Source: Sialis fuliginosa | Lineage: Eukaryota; Arthropoda; Insecta; Megaloptera; Sialidae | Reading direction: 5' to 3' | NCBI GenBank assembly: GCA_961205875.1 | Contig: OY540809.1 | Coordinates: forward strand, 34,112,267-34,176,266 | DNA: 64,000 nt | Shown here: positions 1 to 12,414 of the stretch, piece after piece | How positions within the stretch are numbered: the first letter of the stretch is position 1 | Layout of the letters: each line of letters opens with the position of its first letter | The notes under the pieces: generated by a model | Databases searched by the model: none | What the model saw: the letters and a program-made list of their open reading frames with translations, nothing else | What the model was told of the DNA's origin: nothing | Made by a program: the position numbers and the translations under genes

Positions 1-349
1 ATGTTAAATCACCCAAACAAATTATAAAATGTAACCACGAGTCTAATTAGAGAGTTTTTTTTCTTTTTTTAGGTCCCAGCATTCTTCCATAAGACCTCAT
101 GTTAAAATATTTCATTAGTACGTTTTTCTCGTTAGTGATTTCCCCCAGTCCCTTTAAAAACGCACTAACGAGGTTCCACTGTATTTCTATTTATTTTTAT
201 TTTTTAACAAATAGTATGATCTTAATTAAATTAAAGAAAATTGAAGACAATTTTGAATTTTAAGATCGCTAATCGTAAGTAAAATTAGGTCAGTTTAATT
301 TTTGTGGTTCGTACTGCTCTCCCCCAAAAAATTGGTTCCGGCGCCACTG
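1..349. repeat. repeat family F, second copy (cut at window start)
   Basis: Parallels 35814-36197 over its whole length. The pogo-like MITE is represented by its right end (GAGGTTCCACTG at 170-181) while its left end is lost. Ends GGTTCCGGCGCCACTG at 349. Confidence 0.65.
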
Positions 350-899
350 GCTTATGTTCAGTTGACGATAGATAAGACAAGACAACACTTACCATAGTAT
401 CGGTCAACGTTTGACTGAACATCGTGTAAACGCAGCCCTCTTCAATGAGGCTTTCCCTGTTAGACGCCATTGTCTCCAGATACCGGCCACTAAGAGCCTG
501 CAGGAACAACTTAGGTACCTTAGACGTCGCCAATCCTTGAGTTATGCACGTGAACAGTGCTCCACTTTCCATGTAGAAATGAATTTGATAACTGTAATTA
601 TATTCAAATGTTATATTCAAGGACTTGACCGGAATTTATTTATGGTTCGGGTTTGGATTCAACATGTTGCAAACTATTTGAGTTCAAATTGAAAGAAAAT
701 TATTTTGTTCGAAAAAAATAAATAATAATTAACAAATAAAACATTTTCTGAAGAAGAAAAAAACATTAATAGCCATTAAAATATTGCTAGAAAAAAATGC
801 AACATTTACAAATTACATTTTTACAATTTATTTTTAATAACTAGGCCAACATGTATTAAGGAAACATTACAATTGATGTTTAAAAAAAAAATAGGTAAT
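350..899. other. no gene or repeat recognised
   Basis: Contains ordinary-looking sequence at 360-690 with two opposed open frames of 93 and 111 codons, neither with a recognisable domain and each the shadow of the other. The rest is AT-rich. Confidence 0.3.
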
Positions 900-1123
900 C
901 AGTGGCAGGGGCGGACTTCGACCTAGGTAGACTAGGAAACTGCATAGGGTCCGTAATTTCTGGGGGCTCAGGTTTTCATAGGTAGAAGCGAAAAAAAGGT
1001 CATCAGATATTAATGCGGAATTTTTTTAAATTAAATTTTATAAAAAATAAAATATTTTGTTAATGGGTAGGGCCCGCAATGAGAATCTTGCCTAGGGCCC
1101 TATTTTTCCTTAATCCCCCACTG
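900..1123. mobile_element. hAT-like MITE
   Basis: Ends CAGTGGCAGGGGCGGAC and AATCCCCCACTG. The interior has AGGGTCCGTAATTTCTGGGG and GGGCCCGCAATGAG blocks. The flanking octamers do not match, so the ends may belong to different events. Confidence 0.5.
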
Positions 1124-1768
1124 ATCTCTGCTGGTGAGGATACGATGTGATCGTTCTTACAAGAGCCAACCGCGCGGAAATTCGCTGGTCTTAAAATACA
1201 CGCGGACGAAGCCGTGGGGATATTCAGAGCCAGATTAACTACGTTAAACGACTCTGGGGGCTCCGCGATTTTGCGGAAAAATATCTCTTATTGGACTTAC
1301 CACTTACCGTCCAATGGTTGATACGGGGTGTCCAAATCTACAGTAATTAATAATTTAAATTTAGGGTTTTCGATCTCGATTCGATTTAATCGAAAAATCG
1401 ATTTTTGAATCTTCGATCTTTGATTTTTTTAATCGATTTTTCTAAATTTGCTCAAATCAAACCAAGAAATTTTTGTTTGTAAAAGTGGTGTTTGATTATA
1501 CACACCTCAAAAAAATTAAGGGATAATTTAAAAAAAAAAGCAAAACAAAAAATTCAAATTTTCAAACAGTTATATTTCCGTAAAAATTAATTTGATTTGC
1601 GTGTTCCAAAGCACATTTAAAAGTTTGCGCTTTCTAATTTTTGAATAAAAATTTCAACAAATTTTATCATCCCTTTCTGTTTTTTGCCAAGGGTTAAAAG
1701 AGTTCAAAAAAAATTTTTTTTATTAACATCAATTTTTTTATGGATTGTATATTCTAAATCAAGTCAGT
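1124..1768. other. AT-rich DNA with an ATCGATT-rich patch
   Basis: 1370-1450 repeats TCGATTT/AATCGA motifs irregularly. 1187-1210 (ACGCGGACGAAGCCGTGGGG) resembles the reversed head of the retroposon-like family at 39053. Nothing coding. Confidence 0.4.
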
Positions 1769-2420
1769 CAGCGGCGTAGTTAAGGGGTGAGTAGGGGGGC
1801 GGGGCGGTCCCACCCGGGTGACAACCTAAAGGGGTGACACCTGTCTTATTTGTTAAAAAATAAAGGCTATTTACCCATAGTCATAGAGCATGGACCACGC
1901 ATCTAACTCGAAAACAGAGCCGTGTCAAAAGAAAAAGATGGAAAATGATTTGGGATATACTTGTCCTTATTTAATAATTCATTTATTTAATTCTTATTAG
2001 AAAAAGAGATAGATGTATCCCGGAAAAATGGTGTAATATTTCTTCAAAACAGTGAGAGAGATACGGTTCTAATAAGAAATAAATAGTTACTTCTGTTTAA
2101 ATAAGGATAAGCTATTTTCTATCTCTTTCTTCTGATACGGCTCTGTTTTCGAGTTAGATGCGCGGTCCATGCTCCATGTCTATGGTATAATATTTACCTC
2201 TTTTTGGTTATTTAAAGATTCCAATGGGAAAAATGTAATAAATTGAGTGAATTGACTTTTTATTATTGAAAGTCTATATAGGTGATGACCATTCAATTTA
2301 TTTAAAAAATAGATCCCACTGATATTTTTATGTCATTAAAAACTCACAGGGGGTGACGCCCGCTTAATGTGCAAAAAAATCCTATTGACTTTTTTTTCGA
2401 GTTTCACCCCCCCTACGCAG
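1769..2420. mobile_element. hAT-like MITE carrying a second MITE
   Basis: The left end CAGCGGCGTAGTTAAGGGG and right end CCCCCCCTACGC fit the CAG.GGCGTAG type of hAT MITE. 1875-2185 inside it is a separate inverted-end element (CATGGACCACGCATCTAAC against GTTAGATGCGCGGTCCATG, arms of at least 75 bp). Confidence 0.55.
1875..2185. mobile_element. MITE with ~75-bp inverted ends
   Basis: Ends mirror through CATAGTCATAGAGCATGG, TCGAAAACAGAGCCGTGTC and further in through CTTATTAGAA. 311 bp, non-coding, nested in the hAT-like MITE 1769-2420. Confidence 0.75.
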
Positions 2421-2423
2421 TGA

Positions 2424-3112
2424 CGATAATAGTAAATCAAGTCGGAAAAAATTTTGCCGTCGGCGCGCTATTCTGCCTAAACCGTTCAATATTGAACAAA
2501 ATAAAAAAGTAAAGAATTGTGTAGAATCAAAAGATCTAAAATAAAGTCAGCGACACCATATGACTAACTTTTATATTTAAGCCACAATGACTGCTTTCAT
2601 GTTATAAAAAAAATTGTTTTTGTTTTACGTAGATTTATGACCTGCAAAACATTAATCCTTATCGAAATAAATTATTTCATCGTCATAAGTACTCAATGTA
2701 GATATAATTTGCCCTTTACAGCATCCAATTTGGTCGTAAAGTTTAGGAAATATCTTAAAATAAATTTATATACGATAACATATTAAATGTATGGAGTCGT
2801 GCTGCATCGAAACGAGGGACAACAGTCACAACAGACTGGATTCGCTTACGCTGGGTAAATATTCGGATTTCCTCGGCTGATCGTCTGAGTTCATTTTGGT
2901 TTCAATAATTAACATTTAAATTTAAACAGAACACAAATTATTTGTACTTTTTTCTTCTGAACCGTTTTTGTTAGGTAATTTAGGTGTTGATAAGTTATTA
3001 TTACAATAATAACTAATCGTGTTTGTACTTAATTCAACTATATTTTTCAAAAATCCTAAACAATAATTCCGTACTCCATGCGATCGAAGCCGCGTGGGCA
3101 CTGCTAGTATAA
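2424..3112 (-). repeat. family G retroposon-like repeat, copy 1
   Basis: Reverse orientation. Shares CTGTAAAGGGCAAATTATAT-like, ACTTATGACGATGAAATAA, AAGGATTAATGTTTTGCAG and TTCAATATTGAACGGTTTAG with copies at 39053 and 42430. Ends with the reversed head at 3062-3108 (ATCGAAGCCGCGTGGGCA, CTGCTAG). 2735-3055 does not match the other copies and may be an insertion. Confidence 0.7.
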
Positions 3113-3673
3113 TAATAAAATATAAAAGTACTTACTTTTGATATGAAACTGTGACTGTATCCAATTCTAAATATATAATATCTTGTTTAATTAAAAAATC
3201 TGTTATCATTTTCCCATAGTTGACATCATCTTCAGTTTTTTTACTACAGATTACAATATTGTTATTAACACATAAACAGGCGTAATGAATTTCTGGTGGC
3301 GTTACTTTAATGTTCGGCATTTTGGTATTGTTTATATTTTCAATATAACACAAAACTTAAATAAAATTAGATCGCTTGACGAAACCAGTTAAAACTTATG
3401 AACAAATAAAACAATTTTAAAACGGAATAGCAAAGTAACCTTATTTGAATGTTATTCAGACTTCAGGTTATCTCTAACTGAATATGTTAGAAAAGGGTTG
3501 AAATTTGAGTTTAATTTCCCAATTTATGTAAAGTAAGTAGGTAAGAAAGGTGAGCTGTTATTGGTGTAATTTGTTGAAAAGGCGTGGAAAAAGTGTAACG
3601 GGATTTTAAACAAAAGCTGGTTAAGAAATAGGGATTATTTACAAAATTAGTATTATTTTGTAATTATCTAAAC
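3113..3673. other. no recognised feature
   Basis: AT-rich. A 73-codon minus-strand frame (3132-3353) has no known domain. Nothing further seen. Confidence 0.3.
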
Positions 3674-3782
3674 CAGTGCTGTTCAAACTGTGTTCTATGG
3701 TTCTCCAGATGGTGTCCAAATAATTTTTAAAAGATCGTTCATTAATTACGTAAAGCTTTATGTGAGAAAGGGATGTAAAACC

Positions 3783-6700
3783 TAATAGACCGAGGTCTGA
3801 TAACAAAAAATGATACGTCATCGAACACCTCAAATTTAAAAGGTGAAAATGGTAGGAAATCATGTAAACAACATGTTAGACCCGGCAGACTATTAAAAAT
3901 ATGTTAATTGCTATGCTTAATGAATTTTTGAAATTAGTTAAAAAAACAATGAATACATACATACACCTGCATGAAATTTACACAGTTTATAGTAAATAAT
4001 GTATAATTAAAAAAAAAAATGCTGCTTAGTAATTAATTTTTAGGGTTCCGAAGAAACCCTATTAATATCGCTTTGTCGTCCGTCCGTATGTCCGTCCGTC
4101 CGTCCTTTTCACTCAAAGCTAAATAGCTCGTAAACTATATAAGCTAGAAACTTGAAATTTTTACTGAACATGTAAAATGACACCCTCTAGTAAAATATGT
4201 ACAAATTTATTGAATAAATAATTTTTCAGGAGGGGCAATAAGGAGCTAAAGCTAGGTAAAAAAAATATTTTTTTTTATACCAAGGCATATTACACGTTAA
4301 AATGTATAACCAAACAAGCGGAATTTGACCCTTTTTTATTTTTTTTCTAAATCAAAAATGATGCCTGTAGGGGGCTTTAAAGCAAATCCAAAAAAACAAA
4401 AAAATTGTATACCAAGACGTGTGGCACGTCAAAATTTACGTCTCAATTAGAAGAATATGCCCCTATTTTTTATTTTTTTTCTAACTCAAAAATGGCGCCT
4501 GTAGGGGGCTAAAAGCAGTATTTTATTCTGTCCCCCCCCCCCACCCTCTAACTCTGTAACTACCGGTTCAAAAAATCTGAAAAAAATTTGGTAACGAGGT
4601 TTTGGTGGGACTACCAACGACAAATACTAAAGTCAATAATATAATTTTAAATTTTTTGAATAATAGGGAGGGGTGTAAGAGAATTTAAAATTTTTATTTT
4701 CATATCTAGGCATGTGATATGTCAAAATGTACATCTCAATTCGTAGAACATGACCATATTTTTATTTTTTTTTCTAACTCAAAAATGGCGCCTGTAGGGG
4801 GCTAAAAGCAGTGTTTTATTTTGTCCCCCCCCCCTCTATCTCTGTAACTACTGGCTCAAAAAATCTGAAAAAAATTTGGTAACGAGGCTTTGGTGGGACT
4901 ACTAACGACAAATACTAAAGTCAACAATATAATTTTAAATTTTGGAATTATAGGGAGGGGCGTCATAAATTTTTTTTTTTTATATTTAGGCATGTGGTAT
5001 GTCAAAATATAGATCTCAATTAGTAGAACTTGACACTTTTTTATATTTTAACTTTAACTTAAAAATGCACCTGTAAGTGGTTCCAAACATTTCACGTAGT
5101 ACGTACTTCGGAACCCTTATGGCATACACTCGTGTATGTCTTGCCGGAATTATTTATTGTCTGCTTTAAATTTTTATAAGCTATAATTTTTAATAAAAGT
5201 ACGTCACATAACACCTTTTTTTATCTAAAAAAAAATGAAGTTTGAGATCTCCCCTATCTATTAAAACTTAAATAAAGTTTGAAACCTCCTCTATGTATAT
5301 AAATTTGTGTGCCATTGAAAAAATGTTTTTTACTATGTCAGTCTTAACTTTTAAGCGCCGTGCCAATGATTTTTTTTGGTTTAAATAGCTTATACGTCGG
5401 CCGCGAAAAAATACCATCTTAATTTTTTTCTAACATTAATTTTGAGACCTCTTATTGCATTAAAGTTTTTCTGCCAGCAAAACAAAAAAGTTTTTTACTA
5501 TGTCAGTCTTATTCTTTTAAGCGCTACGACCACGTTTTTTATTAAAAAAATATGGTATAACCGTTGACAACTTTTTTTTTGTTTTTTAATTCTAAATCGA
5601 GGTCTAACATCTTTTTTATATATTAAGATAGTTTTTTTATCGAAAAAATGTTTTTTACCAGATATCAGTCTTAAGGGGGAAAGCCACTGTGATTGTGATT
5701 GTCAATGTTTGAGATTTTTTTTATAGGTATAACATAACATATTATTTTAGGATCAGGTAGTGGACATTTTATTAAATAAGGTATATATTCAACTTATTCA
5801 GTATCCATTTTTATTGAAAAATATTAAAAATTTACAAAGTTATGGGCCTCGATGTGACGACCAAAAAAATAAATTCCTCTCTATTGTCCCATCGAAATTT
5901 TGGTGAAGGTTTATCGAAATTAAAAAAAAGAATATCAATATCTATATGAATGTAGCTATCGTTGTGCGATTGTGACCTTCCCTGAATCTATTCTGACTAT
6001 TTTCGCTATGATGTCTGTGTGTCTGTCTGTCTGTAAGCGTTGTAACTCAAATACGACAAATCATAGAACGGTGAAATTTTATATTTAAGATTAATTTGTT
6101 TCTGGGAAGAAGAACTCATATTTTGAAAACGATCTTTAAATCGGAAACGGATGTTTAGTGATAGCAATTTTAAAATTTTTCGAATTATTTTTGAAACGGT
6201 ATGAATTAGAGAAAAATGAGAAGAATAAAAATTATTTGAAAACAGAAAAGAAATATCTGCCGTGAGTGTGAAAAAATAATTAAACACCGAGCACTTGATA
6301 ACTGTGATCTCCACAAAAAATAAAATAAAAGTTGGGAACTGCTGATCTATTGGGAATTGAGATAAGACTTACAGGTAGTAGACCTGGGGTGAAGGAAGTT
6401 CTAAGTTCTAAAGTGTATTGTTTGAGACGACCAAATGTTTCATTGCTCGGAAATTTCTCGGATGTTATCATTTATCGAAATTCTACGAAAGTAGTGCAGG
6501 CAAAATAAAAGTTTGCAGGTAATAATTAAATAAAATTTTTAGGTAGACAAATTTTAATAAATAGAGGTGATCTCAAACTTTATTAAAAAAAGGTGTTATG
6601 TGACGTACTTTTGTTAAAAATTATAGCTTATAAAAATTTAAGGCAGACAAGGTAATTAACAAAAATTTCCAGTCAGACAAGTTTTAATAGATAGGGGAGA

Positions 6701-7313
6701 TCTCAAACTTCATTTTTTTTTGATAAAAAAGGTGTTTTGTGGCGTACTTTTGTTAAAAATTATAGCTTATAAAAATTTAAGGCAGACAAGGTAATTAACA
6801 AAAATTTCCAGTCAGACAAGTTTTAATAGATAGGGGAGATCTCAAACTTCATTTTTTTAGATAAAAAAAGGTGTTATGTGACGTACTTTTGTTAAAAATT
6901 ATATTTAAGGCAGACAAGGTAATTAACAAAAATTTCCAGTCAGACAAGTTTTAATAGATAGGGGAAATCTCAAACTTCATTTTTTTTAGATAAAAAAAGG
7001 TGTTATGTGACGTACTTTTGTTAAAAATTATATTTAAGGCAGACAAGGTAATTAACAAAAATTACTAAGCAGCATTTTGTTTTTTTTTGTACATTATTTA
7101 CTATAAACTGTGTAAATTATATGCAGGTGTTTTGTAAGGTATATTCATTGTGTTTTTAACTAATTTCAAAAATTCATTAAGCATGGCAATTAACATATTT
7201 TTAATAGTCTGCCGGGTCTAACATGTTGTTTACATAATTTCCAACTATTTTCACCTTTTAAATTTGAGGTGTTCAATGATGTATCATTTTTTGTTATCAG
7301 AGCTCGGTCTATA
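3783..7313. repeat. large inverted-repeat element with insertion and tandem arrays
   Basis: The left arm from 3783 and right arm ending 7313 are inverted copies of about 260 bp (shared piece ACATGTTAGACCCGGCAGAC). The pairing resumes at 5145-5300 with 6540-7050 after a 1.1-kb repeat inserted at about 4037-5143. The right arm contains four tandem units of about 130 bp, starting near 6640, 6778, 6905 and 7034, each with AGGCAGACAAGGTAATTAAC. The middle (5300-5690) repeats TTTTTTACTATGTCAGTCTT about every 155 bp. A different repeat with TGTCTGTCTGTCTGT lies at about 5930-6480. Confidence 0.75.
4037..5143 (+). repeat. repeat family A: GTCCGTCC head, ~290-bp internal units
   Basis: Begins AGGGTTCCGAAGAAACCCT (a hairpin) and GTCCGTCCGTCCGTCC, and ends near TACTTCGGAACCCTTATGG. 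Internal units share AAAATGGCGCCTGTAGGGGG and run at about 4484, 4778 and 5057 (spacing about 280-295 bp), with C-tracts between. No coding capacity. It interrupts the left arm of an inverted repeat whose right arm lacks it, so it is a later insertion. An inverted fragment of the same family is at 27015-27182. Confidence 0.7.
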
Positions 7314-7341
7314 ACGAATTCTTATTTAGGGGAAAAGGGGA

Positions 7342-8941
7342 TCAAGCAGCATATTTTTAAATAGTTATATTTATACAGGATGTCCCATAAGTGCGTCACA
7401 AATCGAAGATATTTTTTCTAAATACAAAGTAGGTACCTATATTTTTTTAATTGATAATCTAAAAGTATTTTTTTTTTTGTGGGTATTTTGATATAAACAT
7501 GTGTTGGATTATACTGAGTGGTTTAAAAATTATGACCATTTTTGTAAGAAAATTGGGTTATTTTCATCAAGACCTTGTAATTTTCTAATTACAACAATTA
7601 AATTTTTGTTTTCTGCTAAAAATAGTTTTGGCTTATGCTTTATTATTGCGATATTACATCAAACATTTACAAAATTGTATTCTTTGTACAGGGTGTATCA
7701 AAACTCTAACTTAAGTCCCCTTGCCTCCCACATTTAAAAAGCACCCCAAAGGAAACATACAACTACTACGTCCACGCCGTTGAAACTTTTGTAAAAAAAA
7801 ATTTCATACATTCAATTGTTTAGAAAATATGGCGACTTGATCCTAAATTTTAGGGTTTTACTAAAATTGCTCTAGTTTCGTTAAATATTAATGAAGTTTT
7901 ATTTTTAAAATTTGTTTTGAAAGTAGAAATAATGAACTTTCTAATGATGTATGATTATTGAGATTTGGACAATATAAAGTGTCATACGCGACATGTCAAA
8001 AATTCAAAACTTCAATTGGGGATAATTCAAAAATTTTAAATGGAATGGTATATCAATTAGTACTTTATCTTAAAAAATATATTTAAATTAATAACTTTTG
8101 TTAAGAAAATTATAAATTTTATTTAAAAAAAAAATTATAATTTAAAATTTAAAATTTTCTTAACAAAAGTTGTTAATTTAAATATATTTTTAATATAAAG
8201 TACTAATTGATATACCATTCCATTTAAAAAATTTTTATTATCCCTAATTGAAGTTTTAAATTTTTGATATGTATGACACTTTAAATTATCCAATTCTCAA
8301 ATAATCATACATCATTAGAAAGTTCGTTATTTCTACTTCCAAAACAAATTTTAAAAATAAAATTTAATTAATATTTAACGAAACTAGAGCAATTTTAGTA
8401 AAACCCTAAAATTTAGGATCAAGTCGCCATATTTTCTAAACAATTGAATGTATGAAAATTTTTTTTTTACAAAAGTTTCTTACTTTTTTATGATCTTCAA
8501 AATTATCTACGTTTGGATATACCGTTCCATTTGATTTTGCTGAGAAACGGGCATGTATCCCTCCAACTACCCACCAAGGAGGAGTTTTAGGGGGTTGAAA
8601 ATATTTTCCTGAAATTCTTTAGGGTCGATATATACATATAGTAAATAATAATATAAAATCATAAAACTCTATCTTCAATAGTTTAGGCGTAAAACATAGT
8701 GGACGGGTGGTCTGGAACACCCGGTATTTTCACATTTTCGATAACCCAATTTTCTTACAAAAATGATCATAATTTCTAAACCACTCAGTATAATTCCACA
8801 CATGCTTATATCAAAATATCAACAAAAAAAAAATGATTTTAGATTATCAATTAAAAAAATGTATTTAAAAAAATATAACTTTGATTTGTGATGTACTTTA
8901 TGGGACACCTATGTAACTATTTTAAAAATGTGCTGCTTGTC
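7342..8941. repeat. nested palindrome (outer arms plus inner foldback)
   Basis: Outer arms 7342-7565 and 8735-8941 mirror each other and include ACAGGATGTCCCATAA with its complement TTATGGGACACC. Inside, 7782-8115 and 8120-8479 form a tighter palindrome (shared AAATATGGCGACTTGATCC) with almost no spacer. The stretches between the inner and outer arms are not complementary, so two separate units appear nested. No coding content; a 78-codon frame at 7501 is a chance reading of the outer arm. Confidence 0.8.
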
Positions 8942-9347
8942 TATCCCGACAACTTTTGTTTTTAAAGTTTTCTTCCATTTGTTATAATAAATGAAATATT
9001 GAACTTTGACACAGTCTTGGGACAGCCTGTATAATGTGGATAAATTATTGATGATTTTGAAAAGTTTAAGGAACACTGGTCTAAATAATTGCAGGTATAA
9101 TTGTACTTATCCTTAACTAACCTTATCTTATTAGTACGACATTTTGGTAACTGTTACACTGTTAAAGACTTGGTGTAACTCCTGTACTCATGAACTTATT
9201 CTACTAAAAAATATTTTATTTAATAGTTAAATGAGCAATATTTTAGTCAATTATAAACAAGGTACGGGCACCTATCTGGAATAATACCCTAGTGTTGAAC
9301 ATTTAAAAATTATTTTAATTATTTTTGATTACTGCCATTATAGACCG

Positions 9348-10521
9348 GGCGTCAAGAGACATTCCGTTTCAAAAACCGTTAGGATTCATAAGACTTGGTG
9401 ATTTACATTCAGAAAGATGTAAAGAATGAAATTCTAAAGGTTGCCAGAAAAAATTTTCATAACTTTTTGTGTTACCTACATTAGAACAGAGTCATTCCAT
9501 TTATAATCAAATTTATAAAAAAAATAGATGTTGCGCCATTTTTAATTTTGATGAGAGTTTAGTCAGTTGTTATTATACGTATTAGTTAACAGAAACTGTA
9601 TTTATGGGGGTGATGACCGTTTTACTCTCATAAGATATGAAGATTACGTCGATTTTAATTTTTTTTTGATTCGCTATAGCACGCATTCTAATTAAGCAAT
9701 TATTTTGGGCTTGATGTCATTTGAAAGCATTAAACTTTTAGTTTCAAATAATCTAGTTCAATTCTGAGTTTAATTTTTTTTTGTTGTAGATAGAGGCTTT
9801 TTAATTTCATTAATAGAATTGTCATTTTATATTTTTTTTCAAAATTTTCTGTGGCTTTCGGGTTTTAACGGAGAAAACTGATGCGTAAGTTATGTTCACA
9901 TATAGTAGGTACTCAGTACCAACAAAAAAATCAGCTTAATTGATGCACATTTTCTATTAAAAAAAATAAGTTAAATATCACCAAAAATCACGAAAATACC
10001 AAAATCAGCTGTTTTTTTGCTGATTTTTGTTTACAAATGCTCTTAATATATATCTTGAAAGGGTAATTTGGTTTGTTTTGTTATTTTGATTTTTCTAGCC
10101 ACTAGAAATTTTAAAAAAATCTGAAAAAACGGAAACTCCAAAATTAAATAAATCCTTGTTCCATCGCTAACGTTTCTCGGTTTTAGTTTTGGTAACAAAA
10201 CTGAGCAAATTGATAATTAAAAATGATGTTTACTTGTTGTTAGCCGTGACGTCATCCACTCTGACTGGTGTTTTATCTAACATGGTGGATTGCTGTATTT
10301 TGTGTTTTTATTTTAACAAAAATCATATTATTATTGCTTTTAATATAAAAATAAATACATTTTTTAGAATCTTTTTAACCTATTTCATTATTTAAAATCA
10401 TAATTTCAGTGATACTTTGTTACTGGCATCATGCCTATTTAATTCTTTACATCTTTCTGAATGTTAATCATCAATTCTTATGAATACTAACGGTTTTTGA
10501 AACAGAATGTCTCTTGGCGCC
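9348..10521. repeat. 1.2-kb element with ~80-bp inverted ends
   Basis: Ends 9348-9430 and 10440-10521 are inverted copies (AAGAGACATTCCGTTTC against GAAACAGAATGTCTCTT). The interior 9486-10160 matches one arm (55915-56640) of the 55.9-58.7 kb palindrome, sharing GAGTCATTCCATTTATAATC and GTCAGTTGTTATTATAC. It thus holds a single-arm version of that repeat. Confidence 0.7.
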
Positions 10522-10531
10522 TGCACTATTA

Positions 10532-10957
10532 TATACATTTAACTGTCTTACACCATGATTTGATGATAATAATTCATCATTTTGATTAAAAGCAGTGGAC
10601 AAATAATTATCGCGGTTAGGCACACTCTCAAGAAAAGTGTATTTTCTTGTGTAAATGCTTTACATTGCACTTTTAGAAGAGCCCTGAAGATATCCACTGC
10701 AATGTGTGACGAAACGTTGGCAGATAACACGACCAAACCGACGCAACTTACACCCAGAAGCCAAAATCCATATCAAGATCACCGCGGAAGCTTAAGACAA
10801 TGCTTTACATTGTTTTAAATTTTACAATTCTTTATTTTATTTGTTTAGTAGTACTCGTACATGTATATCATTTTGTAATCATTAGCAAGTGTTCATCACT
10901 GGGTGTTCATGATTGTTTTTACGTTGTTCAAATAAAAAGCTGGTGCCAGTACCTTAC
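10532..10957 (-). repeat. family C MITE copy, interrupted
   Basis: Matches the reverse of the 36567-37125 MITE: ACATTTAACTGTCTTACA at the left and TAGCAAGTGTTCATCACTG, then the terminal GGTGCCAGTACCTTA at the right. 10600-10797 is foreign to the family and replaces about 60 bp. Confidence 0.65.
10600..10797 (+). repeat. Penelope-like tail segment with hammerhead-like core
   Basis: Contains CCTGAAGATATCCACTGC followed within 15 bases by GACGAAACGTTGGCAGA and later ACACCCAGAAGCCAAAATCC. CTGANGA...GAAA is the hammerhead core order carried by Penelope-like retroelements. Stem II is poor (only three good pairs), so the ribozyme is either decayed or absent. Assignment by motif only. Confidence 0.35.
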
Positions 10958-12096
10958 TCATTTTTTTAGATCAATATTTATTTATACAATTATAATATTT
11001 GACCTAAATATTGGAAAACTAATAATTATTTTTAGATATCAAGAGCGGTTTTAATATAATAATTAGGGTATAATGATTGGTCTTTTGGTAGGGGGGGGGG
11101 AGGTAGTAGATTAATTAAAAAAAAATTAGTAAGTCTCTAGAGAGTTTCATTAATTTACTCTAAGAGTTAAATGGGGGGGGGGGGGGGGTTATTGCATAGT
11201 ATAAAATTTATTGATAAGGAATTATAAATACAAAACACAAATATATATTTTCGATATATTTTATTGAAATTTTTTTATAATATTTACTGCACATTTCAAC
11301 AATACATAACTTACAATAACAAATAAAAAAACAATACAATACATATTTTACAACAAAATACTGGTGGGTTTGTGCATAAGTAATTTATGTCTTTAGAATT
11401 TTATCATATTTACATTCATACAGTAATCGTTGAATAAAAAAAAATTATTAAAACCTCCACTTTATATAAATAAATGTTTATTATTTGTTCCGCCTTGGAT
11501 TTTTAAATATGTTATTATAAACTTTACCTAATAGATTTTAATAATTTTGTATTCGATATTAAGATTTTTTTCTGATTGTGAATGAAGGTGATTACTGTAT
11601 GTTTATATGTTAAAATTAAGAAATATTTTAGTTAAAATTTATGAAAGAAATTATTTACCAATATATGTATGTATGTAATGAAATTACAAATAACAATTTT
11701 CTCCTTAAAAACAATTTTAAACAAGATTTTCAAAAAATCAGTTCGTTTAATACAGATGAAAAAATTAGTTTCTTTTTAGATACTTAAAATTATTTTAAAA
11801 AAATGTAGGTACCAACAACGTAATTTTATCCATAAAATGACATTGGTATATGTATGTAGTATATTTCAAGTTATACATACTGTATAAGGTTTAAATATAA
11901 CACGAAATGTTTTAACTATGTCTAGGGTCATGTTGTTTTTCGTTTCGGATATAATTTTAAATTTCGATTTTCAAATAGATTGTTAAACAAATTAAAAATA
12001 ATTCTATATTATCTTAATTTTGGCCAAATAAATAGTGTAAGCACAAATATATTTATAATTAACACTTTATCTATGTGTATCTATTCGTGAAAGTGT
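10958..12096. other. AT-rich DNA with two poly-G tracts
   Basis: Poly-G runs near 11090-11100 and 11173-11188; otherwise AT-rich and unique in the window. No credible frame. Confidence 0.4.
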
Positions 12097-12414
12097 ACAG
12101 GATGTTTCATAATTGAATATCAATATTAAATCAATATCAAAAAGTTCATATAAACATAGGTCCGTTATCGCTTTATTTTTGATATACAGGTTGAGCAAGA
12201 TAATTAATTTTTTTTTTAATAACTCCGAAACTACATAAGATATTTTTATAAAACTTGGTGGATGTAAACAAGGTGTAGAATTACATCAATTAATGTCACC
12301 TTGTTTATTTTGAATGAAAAAATAAAGCGAAAACGAACCTATGTATATAAGAACTTTTTGTCTTAAAATCATGCACGGATTAACCCCTTCAATATTGACA
12401 TTCAATTCTGTATT
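12097..12414. mobile_element. MITE with ACAGGATG-type end
   Basis: Left TACAGGATGTTTCATAATTG and right TTGACATTCAATTCTGT are inverted. Arms also share AAAGTTCATATAAACATAGG and the CTTTATTTTT block. An inner pair (AAACAAGGTG / CACCTTGTTT) lies near 12270-12305. Confidence 0.65.

Larger units (their letters stand above)
3674..9079. mobile_element. hAT-like element spread out by nested palindromes
   Basis: The left end CAGTGCTGTTCAAACT and right end AGTTTAAGGAACACTG are hAT-type inverted ends. The flanking octamers ATCTAAAC and GTCTAAAT match at 6 of 8 positions. Between them lie two large inverted-repeat blocks (3783-7313 and 7342-8941) that fill nearly all the 5.4 kb, so the original hAT unit was only a few hundred bp. 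The pairing of the two ends is inferred from the near-matching duplication. Confidence 0.5.

Noticed and set aside
10582-10818. 78-codon plus-strand frame as a gene
   Set aside because: It spans the Penelope-like tail segment and both flanking MITE parts; overlaps an opposite frame and has no domain.
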